A stretch of 35,915 bases of DNA, from NCBI RefSeq assembly GCF_937891315.1, contig NZ_CALAGI010000125.1, positions 1-35,915 on the forward strand, in the 5' to 3' direction. Of this stretch, positions 30,404-35,915 are shown one piece after another; position 1 is the first letter of the stretch; each line of letters begins with the position of its first letter. This DNA comes from an uncultured Amaricoccus sp. (lineage in GTDB: Bacteria; Pseudomonadota; Alphaproteobacteria; Rhodobacterales; Rhodobacteraceae). The translations under genes were made by a program, and so were the position numbers. The notes below the pieces were generated by a model, which searched no databases, had not been told where the DNA came from, and was given only the letters and a program-made list of their open reading frames with translations.

Positions 30404-31525
30404 ATGGGCGGCTCCACGGTGAACATCGCTGAGGCGGAGGGAGGCGCGCGCGTCGACCTTTCCGGTCGACTGGTGATGACCACCCTCGCCGATGCCCAAC
30501 GCGCGCTCGCCGGCCTGCGCGGTCCGGGCGAAGTCACCTTCGACCTTGCGCGGCTCGAGGCGATGGATACCGGTGGCGCCTGGCTGATCGTCGATCTCGG
30601 CCGCCGCCTCGAAGGCGAGGGCGTGAAGGTCCGCGTCGAGAATGCGACGGCCCTGCAACAGGCGCTGATCGACACCGTCACCAAGAACCTGCCCGAGGAA
30701 GTCGCCCCGCCCCCCGAGATCCGCGGCTTCGTCCCCTGGCTCGCCACTGTCGGCGAGGCGACGGTCGCCAGCTTTCAGAGCGCGATCCAGATGCTCGGCT
30801 TCTTCGGGCTCGTGGTCGCCCGCGTCGCGGGCGTGCTGGTCCGGCCCTGGCGATTGCGCTTCACCTCGCTCGTCTATCACATGCAGGAGGTCGGGCTCAA
30901 CGCCGTGCCGATCGTGGCGCTGATGGCCTTTCTGATCGGCGTCGTGCTCGCCTTCCAGGGCGCGGCGCAGTTGAAACAGTTCGGCGCCGGGATCTTCATC
31001 GTCGATCTGATCGCCGTCTCGATCCTGCGCGAGCTCGGCATTCTCCTGACCTCGATCATCGTCGCCGGCCGCTCCGGCTCGGCCTTCACCGCCGCCATCG
31101 GCTCGATGAAGATGCGCGAGGAAATCGATGCGATGCAGACCCTCGGCCTCGATTCGACCGAGGTGCTGATCGTCCCCCGGGTCCTCGCGCTCATACTGAT
31201 GCTGCCGGTGCTCGGGCTGATCGCCAATTTCACCGGGTTGATCGGCGGCGCGCTCATGGCCTGGATCCAGCTCGACATCTCGCCGGAGGTGTTCTTTGGC
31301 CGCATGCAGAGTTCGATCGGCGTCTGGCAATATCTGGTCGGCATGATCAAGGCGCCGTTCTTCGCCGCGATCATCGGCGTCGTCGGCTGCTACAAGGGCA
31401 TGATGGTCGAGGGCAACGCGGAATCGCTCGGGCGGATGACCTCGCAATCGGTGGTGCTCGCCATCTTCGCAGTGATCACCGCCGACGCGCTGTTCTCGAT
31501 CTTCTTCTCGCTGGTGGACGTATGA
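30404..31525 (+). CDS. mlaE: MlaE-type phospholipid ABC transporter permease with N-terminal STAS-like domain
   Basis: This 373-residue inner-membrane permease belongs to the Mla/Ttg2 lipid transport system that moves phospholipids between inner and outer membranes. Residues about 1-100 form a STAS-like domain (VDLSGRLVMTTLADAQRAL, FDLARLEAMDTGGAWLIVDL) equivalent to MlaB fused in front. The MlaE domain then has GEATVASFQSAIQMLGFFG, VGLNAVPIVALMAFLIGVVLAFQGAAQL, FGAGIFIVDLIAVSILRELG and the diagnostic RSGSAFTAAIGSMKMREEIDA motif. Start ATG 30404 is preceded by GCGGGA; alternatives are 30344 and GTG 30419. The stop overlaps the mlaF ATG. Confidence 0.93.
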   Translation: MGGSTVNIAEAEGGARVDLSGRLVMTTLADAQRALAGLRGPGEVTFDLARLEAMDTGGAWLIVDLGRRLEGEGVKVRVENATALQQALIDTVTKNLPEEVAPPPEIRGFVPWLATVGEATVASFQSAIQMLGFFGLVVARVAGVLVRPWRLRFTSLVYHMQEVGLNAVPIVALMAFLIGVVLAFQGAAQLKQFGAGIFIVDLIAVSILRELGILLTSIIVAGRSGSAFTAAIGSMKMREEIDAMQTLGLDSTEVLIVPRVLALILMLPVLGLIANFTGLIGGALMAWIQLDISPEVFFGRMQSSIGVWQYLVGMIKAPFFAAIIGVVGCYKGMMVEGNAESLGRMTSQSVVLAIFAVITADALFSIFFSLVDV

Positions 31526-32310
31526 CCGACGCCTCGCCGCCAGCGAAGCGCGAGGCGCTGATCGAGGTGCGCGGCCTCGTCACCCAGTTCGGTACCCACC
31601 GGGTGCATGACGGACTCGATCTCGACGTCTACAAGGGCGAGGTGCTCGGCATCGTCGGCGGCTCGGGCACCGGCAAGTCGGTGCTGCTGCGCGAGATCGT
31701 CGGCCTCGTGCGACCGGCGGCGGGCAGCATCCGCGTCTTCGGCACCGACATGCTGAATTCGCCCGATGCCGAGCACAAGGCGGTCGAGCAGCGTTGGGGC
31801 GTGATGTTCCAGGATGGCGCGCTCTTCTCGGCGCTGACCGTCGCCGAGAATGTCGAGGTGCCGATCCGCGGCCAGACCACGCTCGACGCCGACACGCGCC
31901 GGGCGCTGGCCGAGCTCAAGGTCTCGATGGTCGGCCTGCCGCCAAACGCCTGCGACAAGTTTCCCTCGGAACTCTCGGGCGGCATGCGCAAGCGCGCGGG
32001 CCTCGCCCGGGCGCTGGCGCTCGATCCCGAGATCGTCTTCCTCGACGAGCCGACCGCGGGGCTCGACCCGATCGGCGCCGCCGATTTCGACAATCTCATC
32101 AAGGAACTGCAGAAAACCCTCGGCCTGACCGTGTTTCTCGTGACCCACGATCTCGACAGCCTGCATGCGATCTGCGACCGGATCGCGGTGCTCGCGGAGA
32201 AGAAGGTGCTGGTGACCGGCACCATGGCCGAGATGCTCGAGGTCGATCACCCGTGGGTGCATGCCTATTTCCACGGCCCGAGGGCGCGCGCCGCGCTCGC
32301 GTCGGCCTGA
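31522..32310 (+). CDS. mlaF: Mla ABC transporter ATP-binding protein
   Basis: A 262-residue ABC ATPase that powers the Mla permease. Walker A GGSGTGKS is near residues 46-53, the Q-loop MFQDGALFSALTV near 95-107, the signature LSGGMRKRAGLARAL near 151-165, Walker B EIVFLDEPTAGLDP near 171-184, and the switch His in VTHDLDS. LFSALTVAENVEVPI and the GGMRKR form of the signature are typical of MlaF. ATGA overlap with mlaE; mlaD follows after 15 bases. Confidence 0.95.
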   Translation: MTDASPPAKREALIEVRGLVTQFGTHRVHDGLDLDVYKGEVLGIVGGSGTGKSVLLREIVGLVRPAAGSIRVFGTDMLNSPDAEHKAVEQRWGVMFQDGALFSALTVAENVEVPIRGQTTLDADTRRALAELKVSMVGLPPNACDKFPSELSGGMRKRAGLARALALDPEIVFLDEPTAGLDPIGAADFDNLIKELQKTLGLTVFLVTHDLDSLHAICDRIAVLAEKKVLVTGTMAEMLEVDHPWVHAYFHGPRARAALASA

Positions 32311-32325
32311 CTTTTCGGAGCGACG

Positions 32326-34062
32326 ATGGAAACCCGTGCCAACTATGTGCTAATCGGAGCCTTCACGCTCGCCGGTATTCTCGCCGCGCTCGGCTTCTTC
32401 ATCTGGCTCGCCAACCTGCAGCTCGACCGGCAATACGCCTATTACGACATCACCTTCGACAATGTCTCCGGGCTCAGCGTGGCGAGCGCGGTCAATTTCA
32501 ACGGTGTGTCGGTCGGCCAGGTCACGCAGATCCAGCTCTACCCCAAGGATCCGGCCAAGGTGCTGGTCCGGGTCCAGGTTGATGCGAATACCCCGATCAA
32601 GGCCGACACCACGGCCCAGCTCAAGGCCCAGGGTGTCACCGGCATGTCGATGGTCGAATTGACCGGCGGTAGCTCCGGCGCGCCGATGCTGCGCGACACG
32701 GTGGAGGGCGTGCCGCTGATCGAGGGCCAGCGCTCCGTCGTCCAGGCGCTGAGCGAGGACGCGCCGAACCTGCTCGCCGAGGCGCTGAAGCTGATCAAGG
32801 ATCTGCGCGGCTTCGTCGGGCCCGAAAGCCAGACCTATGTCAGCAGCATTCTCGGCAATCTGGACACCGCGTCCGCCAAGCTCGAGACGGCGCTGAACGA
32901 TTTCTCGAGCATCACGAACACGGTGTCCGAGGCGACCGGCCAGATCACGAAATTCACCGGACGGCTCGATGCGATCGGCGGTACCGTCGAGACCACGCTC
33001 GACAGCGCCAAGGGCACGCTCGACGTTGCCAAGGTCGCCTTCGCCGAGGCGCAGACCACGCTCGCCACCGCGACCACCACGCTGACCAGCGCGGGCGTCA
33101 CCTTCGACAGTGCCAATGGCGTGATCCGCGATCAGGTGCCGGAGATCGTCACCACGCTGTCGCGCACGGTGACCTCGCTCGACCAGGCGGTGGCGGAGTT
33201 CCGCGCCCAGGGGGCGACCGTGATCGCGAGCTTCGGCGACACCTCCGCCGTCGCGACCCAGCGCCTGATCCAGCTCGAAGGCACGCTCGCCGGCATCGAC
33301 ACCACGCTCGACGAGGCGCGCGTGGCGCTGAAATCGGTCGGCGCCACCTCGACCAGCGTGCAGACGCTGATCGACGGCGAGGGCACCGCGCTGGTCAGCG
33401 ACGCCCGCGGCACGCTCGCCAAGGCCAATGTCTCGATCGACGCGATTAACAAGGTGGTGCTGCAGGATGTGCCGGTCATCGTCTCGGACGTCCGCGCGGC
33501 GACCGGCAACGTCAACACGCTCATCGATCAGGTCTCGACCGACATCACCGGCCTCACCGGCGATTTCCGCCCGCTGCTCGCCACCGCCGACAAGACGCTG
33601 ACGACCGCGACCACGACCTTCGCCGATGCCAGCGCCACGCTGAACCGGCTCGAGACGGCGATGGACACGGTGGAAAGCACGCTGAAGGCCGCCGAGACGA
33701 CCTTCGTCAGCGCCAATCGGATCATCGACACCGAAGTCGGCCCGACCGCCGCCGATATCCGCGCCTCGGCCGCGAAGCTCAGCGCGTCGGTCGCCGACGT
33801 GACGGCCGACATTCCGGCGATCACCGCCGACCTGCGCCAGACGCTGCGACGGGCGAGCGAGGTCATGGCCGAGGTCGATCGGGTGGTCGCCGCCAGCGGC
33901 CCGCCCATCACCCAATTCGCCACCTCCGGCCTGCCGCAATTCGTCAACTTCACCCAGGAGGCGCGCAATCTCGTCGCCTCGCTGGAGCGGCTGACCGCGC
34001 GGGTCGACCGCGATCCGGCGCGGTTCTTCCTAGGCAATACGCCGCCCGACTTCAGGAGATGA
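32326..34062 (+). CDS. mlaD: MCE domain (MlaD-type) lipid-transfer protein with long helical C-terminus
   Basis: A 578-residue periplasmic protein anchored by one N-terminal helix (residues about 6-30, VLIGAFTLAGILAALGFFIWLA). The MCE domain spans about 38-115 (YDITFDNVSGLSVASAVNFNGVSVGQV at its start). E. coli MlaD has only 183 residues; here more than 400 residues follow, rich in Thr, Ala, Asp, Val and Leu, without Cys, and apparently helical. Loosely repeated blocks, such as SANGVIRDQVPEIVTTL (about 263), INKVVLQDVPVIVSDV (about 374) and ANRIIDTEVGPTAADI (about 463), suggest internal duplication. This could form a long tube or needle across the periplasm. GGAG lies before the ATG. The gene sits between mlaF and a lipoprotein gene. 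Confidence 0.9.
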   Translation: METRANYVLIGAFTLAGILAALGFFIWLANLQLDRQYAYYDITFDNVSGLSVASAVNFNGVSVGQVTQIQLYPKDPAKVLVRVQVDANTPIKADTTAQLKAQGVTGMSMVELTGGSSGAPMLRDTVEGVPLIEGQRSVVQALSEDAPNLLAEALKLIKDLRGFVGPESQTYVSSILGNLDTASAKLETALNDFSSITNTVSEATGQITKFTGRLDAIGGTVETTLDSAKGTLDVAKVAFAEAQTTLATATTTLTSAGVTFDSANGVIRDQVPEIVTTLSRTVTSLDQAVAEFRAQGATVIASFGDTSAVATQRLIQLEGTLAGIDTTLDEARVALKSVGATSTSVQTLIDGEGTALVSDARGTLAKANVSIDAINKVVLQDVPVIVSDVRAATGNVNTLIDQVSTDITGLTGDFRPLLATADKTLTTATTTFADASATLNRLETAMDTVESTLKAAETTFVSANRIIDTEVGPTAADIRASAAKLSASVADVTADIPAITADLRQTLRRASEVMAEVDRVVAASGPPITQFATSGLPQFVNFTQEARNLVASLERLTARVDRDPARFFLGNTPPDFRR

Positions 34063-34070
34063 GCCCGAGC

Positions 34071-34724
34071 ATGACGCCGATCCAACTCGCCCGCGCCGCC
34101 GCCGTCCGTCTTGTCATCCGCTTCGGCCTGCTCGTCGGCCTCGCGGCGCTCAGCGGCTGCGCCGCGATCTCGACGCTGAACTCCGCCTCGCAGTCGCTCG
34201 ACACCTTCGATCTCAGCGCGTCGGTCGTGCCGCCGGGCGCGCCCACGCGGTCGAGCCGCGTGCTGCTGGTGGCGACACCCACGGCCTCGAGCGCCATCGC
34301 CACCGACCGCATGGTCATCAAGCCGAATCCGTTGCAGATCAAGTACCTGCCCGACGGTCGTTGGGTCGATGCCGCGCCGATGCATGTGCAGGCGCTGCTG
34401 ATCCGTTCGATCGGCAATTCCGGCGGCGTCGCCTTCGTCGGCGGCGACACGGCGGGGCCGTTACCGGACTATGTGCTGCTGACCGACCTGCAGGCCTTCC
34501 AGGCCGAAGTCGGTCCGCCGTCGCAGGTGCTGGTGCGCATGTCGCTGACGCTCGTCCGCGACATCGACCGCCGCGTGATCGCCTCGCGCACTTTCGAGAC
34601 CACGGTCAATCTCGGCTCGACCGACGCGATGCCCGTCGCCGCCGCCTTCAACGCCGCGATGGCAGGCCTGCTGCGTCAGGCGACGGTCTGGACCGTCTCC
34701 GCCATGGGCGGCCGCGTCAGCTGA
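34071..34724 (+). CDS. ABC-type transport auxiliary lipoprotein (PqiC-like)
   Basis: A 217-residue outer-membrane-type lipoprotein of the ABC-transport auxiliary (DUF330/PqiC) family. The signal peptide with arginines (RAAAVRLVIRFG), a hydrophobic core and the lipobox LSGC put the lipidated Cys near residue 32. MVIKPNPLQIKYLPDGRWVDAAP and the following strands are typical of PqiC. It likely forms the outer partner of the long MlaD. Start ATG 34071 has AGGAGA 11 bases upstream. An ATG at 34059 that overlaps the mlaD stop (ATGA) is an alternative, adding MSPS. No mlaC is present in this operon. Confidence 0.88.
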   Translation: MTPIQLARAAAVRLVIRFGLLVGLAALSGCAAISTLNSASQSLDTFDLSASVVPPGAPTRSSRVLLVATPTASSAIATDRMVIKPNPLQIKYLPDGRWVDAAPMHVQALLIRSIGNSGGVAFVGGDTAGPLPDYVLLTDLQAFQAEVGPPSQVLVRMSLTLVRDIDRRVIASRTFETTVNLGSTDAMPVAAAFNAAMAGLLRQATVWTVSAMGGRVS

Positions 34725-34781
34725 CCCGGCCGCGCGGACCGGACGCCGGTTCGCGTCAAGATCGACGGCTTTGGGATAGGA

Positions 34782-34858
34782 TGGCGACCCCGGAGGGACT
34801 TGAACCCCCGACACCCGGTTTAGGAAACCGGTGCTCTATCCGGCTGAGCTACGAGGTC
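34782..34858 (-). tRNA. tRNA-Arg (anticodon CCU)
   Basis: On the minus strand a complete cloverleaf is seen: acceptor GACCTCG pairs with CGGGGTC (one G-U pair), D-arm GCTCAGCCGGATAGAGC, anticodon stem CCGGT/ACCGG with loop TTCCTAA, giving anticodon CCT (CCU, reads AGG), and T-arm GGGGG-TTCAAGT-CCCTC. A discriminator G and an encoded CCA end (34782-34784) follow. It is the only tRNA in the window. Confidence 0.97.
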
Positions 34859-34866
34859 CCGGCCCC

Positions 34867-34896
34867 TACCTACCTCCGCGCCGCCCGCACGGTCAA
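34867..34896 (-). promoter_or_regulatory. promoter of tRNA-Arg
   Basis: On the minus strand TTGACC (34896-34891), an 18-base spacer and TAGGTA (34872-34867) end 8 bases before the tRNA 5' end. The -35 box lies in the first unit of the nearby direct repeat. Confidence 0.55.
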
Positions 34897-34937
34897 CCGC
34901 GCCCACGCACGAGGATCAACCGCGCCCACGCGCGAGG
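34893..34937. repeat. 22-bp direct repeat in the tRNA-Arg / glycosyltransferase intergenic region
   Basis: Two copies of a 22-base unit, TCAACCGCGCCCACGC followed by RCGAGG, at 34893-34914 and 34916-34937, differ at one base (A or G) and are spaced by one base. They sit between the divergent tRNA-Arg and the glycosyltransferase gene. Confidence 0.9.
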
Positions 34938-35005
34938 GCGGTAACCATCTGATAACCCGTGACGGCGATTGTGCGCGCGAAGTGGCACAGCGGGAGACGC
35001 GGGCG

Positions 35006-35779
35006 ATGGCCTTTGCCGAACAGACTTCGGAGGCGAAGGAAGGCGGTCTCCTCGCCGTCTTCGACGCGCTCTATGTCATCAACCTGCCGAACCGCGGCGA
35101 CCGACGGCGCGAGTTCCAGGCGCAGCTCGGCCGGATCGGCCTGTCGCTCGACCATCCTAGGGTGCGTCTCTTCGCCGCGATCCGGCCCGAGGACAAGGGC
35201 GGATTTCCCGACATCGGCTCGCGCGGCTGTTTCATGAGCCATCTCGGCGTGATGACCGAAGCCGCCGCCGAGGGGCTCGGCGCCGTCATCGTCTGCGAGG
35301 ACGACCTCGATTTCTCGCGCGACTTCGTGGCCCGGATGGCGACGATCCTGCCCGCGCTGGAGCGGTTGCCCTGGGACATCGCCTATGCCGGCTTCCAGAC
35401 CGTGCCGCCGGGCGAGCCGGTGGAAGGGCATCCGGACATCCGCGCAGTGGCGCCCGACCATCCGATCGTCTGCATGCATTTCATGTTCTACCGGGCGCCC
35501 GCCCTGACGGCGCTGACCGCCTATCTCAACCGGATGCTCGCCCGGCCTTCCGGCGACCCCGCCGGCGGCCCGATGCATGTCGACGGCGCGCTGTCGCGCT
35601 TTCGCGCCGACCATCCCGAGCTTCGCACACTGGTCGTGGTTCCGGCGCTCGGCCACCAGCGCCCGTCGCGGACGGACATCCACGCCCTCGCCTGGTTCGA
35701 CCGCGCACCGCTGGTCCGCGACGTCGTGACCAAACTCCGCCGCCTGCGCGCCCGCCTGCGCGCGCTAGCAGGCTGCTGA
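35006..35779 (+). CDS. glycosyltransferase family 25 (LPS biosynthesis-like)
   Basis: A 257-residue protein of the GT25 family that adds sugars in lipopolysaccharide or lipooligosaccharide synthesis. It shows DALYVINLPNRGDRRREFQ (about 19-37), the family start, RGCFMSHLGVMTEA, and VIVCEDDLDFSRDF with the EDD catalytic/metal motif, plus MHFMFYRAPAL. The ATG is preceded by GGGAGACGC. The last codons and stop (GCG CTA GCA GGC TGC TGA) lie in a 15-bp duplicated sequence that belongs to, or copies, the end of the insertion sequence to the right. The natural C-terminus may therefore have been lost or altered. Confidence 0.85.
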   Translation: MAFAEQTSEAKEGGLLAVFDALYVINLPNRGDRRREFQAQLGRIGLSLDHPRVRLFAAIRPEDKGGFPDIGSRGCFMSHLGVMTEAAAEGLGAVIVCEDDLDFSRDFVARMATILPALERLPWDIAYAGFQTVPPGEPVEGHPDIRAVAPDHPIVCMHFMFYRAPALTALTAYLNRMLARPSGDPAGGPMHVDGALSRFRADHPELRTLVVVPALGHQRPSRTDIHALAWFDRAPLVRDVVTKLRRLRARLRALAGC

Positions 35780-35795
35780 ATAGCAGGCTGCTGAA
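35766..35795. repeat. 15-bp perfect tandem duplication at an IS end
   Basis: TAGCAGGCTGCTGAA occurs twice in a row (35766-35780 and 35781-35795). The second is followed by GAAGTC. The AGCAGGCTGCTGAAAAAGTC-like sequence is the type of terminal inverted repeat seen at ends of IS5/IS1182-like elements. One copy probably is the IS end and the other a remnant of an earlier insertion or a slippage copy. Confidence 0.7.
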
Positions 35796-35915
35796 GAAGT
35801 CTCTCGCCTCCTTCGGATGGTGGTGATTTTCTGTCTTCAGGCAGGAGGTTGCGATGCCCGGACGAGATGATCGTGATGGGGTCGGTTCAGCCACCTGCGT
35901 CTTGACGAGCGTGTG
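35781..35915 (+). mobile_element. left end of an insertion sequence (cut by window edge)
   Basis: The presumed left inverted repeat (TAGCAGGCTGCTGAAGAAGTC from 35781) is followed by a short leader, a strong AGGAGG and the beginning of a transposase frame. The element continues beyond the window, so its family and right end cannot be checked. The dinucleotide and codon style does not differ much from the host. Confidence 0.65.
35854..35915 (+). pseudogene. transposase N-terminus, probably frameshifted (partial)
   Basis: ATG 35854 follows AGGAGG by 5 bases and gives MPGRDDRDG. In this frame the next residues (VGSATCVLTSV) do not look like a transposase. The frame two bases later reads FSHLRLDERV, which resembles the conserved FSY-x-x-LE-x-RV start of IS5/IS1182-type transposases that normally follows an MRG-D-D leader. 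A one-base loss near 35881-35885 would explain this. From recall of the family, not from a search. The gene runs off the right edge. Confidence 0.5.

Noticed and set aside
30143..31447. 434-residue minus-strand frame over mlaE
   Set aside because: Antisense shadow of a gene with diagnostic MlaE motifs; no ribosome site or family match.
32350..33939. 529-residue frame antisense to mlaD
   Set aside because: Pure shadow of the repetitive mlaD sequence, Arg/Gly/Asp-rich without motifs.
34782..34858. tRNA-Arg as an attachment site for an integrated island
   Set aside because: No integrase gene and no repeated 3' tRNA piece is visible in the window on either side.
1..35915. CRISPR array, rRNA genes or prophage genes
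   Set aside because: No regularly spaced repeats, rRNA motifs, or phage structural or integrase proteins were seen.

Overview
This is a very GC-rich window (roughly 70% G+C by eye, strong G/C bias at third codon positions) from an alphaproteobacterium, most likely of the Hyphomicrobiales/Rhodobacterales type. The reasons are the aerobic (CobG/CobF/CobN) cobalamin pathway in Pseudomonas denitrificans/Rhodobacter style, a BluE-type threonine kinase, CbtAB cobalt transport, a DoeA/DoeB ectoine-degradation pair, and an Mla lipid transporter with a long MCE protein. The exact genus cannot be read from the sequence.

Layout. Positions 1-101 hold a possible C-terminal gene scrap, followed by the RNase P RNA gene rnpB (about 107-511). 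A 340-base spacer with inverted repeats leads into an AceE-like transketolase-family gene (856-3249), then cobU. A palindrome separates these from bluE and cobC (3922-5797). From 5766 to 11009 a minus-strand operon reads cobL-cobE-cobM-cobA-cobB-cobF. cobK lies alone on the plus strand (11008-11754), head to head with cobL and tail to tail with cobJ. A second minus-strand operon (11721-19724) reads DUF1636-cobW-cobN-cobG-cobH-cobI-cobJ. It starts from a good sigma70-like promoter and a cobalamin riboswitch. A second cobalamin riboswitch sits back to back with the first and faces right into cbtB-cbtA-cobO. cobQ follows behind a repeat-rich leader, and cobD converges on it.

Together these genes cover uroporphyrinogen III to hydrogenobyrinate diamide (cobA, I, G, J, M, F, K, L, H, B), part of cobalt insertion (cobN), adenosylation (cobO), amidation (cobQ), aminopropanol supply and attachment (bluE, cobC, cobD) and nucleotide-loop activation (cobU), plus cobalt import (cbtAB). 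The cobS/cobT chelatase subunits, cobalamin synthase, the DMB genes and the Co(II) reductase are not in this window. Gene packing is extreme: almost every same-strand junction is a 4-base ATGA/GTGA/TTGA overlap, and three convergent pairs overlap at their 3' ends.

The right part is not cobalamin-related. It holds a flavin monooxygenase (24898-26463), a minus-strand operon for ectoine breakdown (doeA-doeB plus an ArgE-like M20 deacetylase, 26580-29919), and a small GlsB-type membrane protein. After these come an Mla-type phospholipid ABC transporter (mlaE-mlaF-mlaD plus a PqiC-like lipoprotein, 30404-34724), tRNA-Arg(CCU), a family-25 glycosyltransferase, and the left end of an insertion sequence with a probably frameshifted transposase start. 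I did not find an obviously new multi-gene system. The most notable items are the paired divergent riboswitches, the AceE-like protein lacking the E2-binding region, the repeat-built Shine-Dalgarno of cobH, and the ectoine operon with an extra deacetylase.
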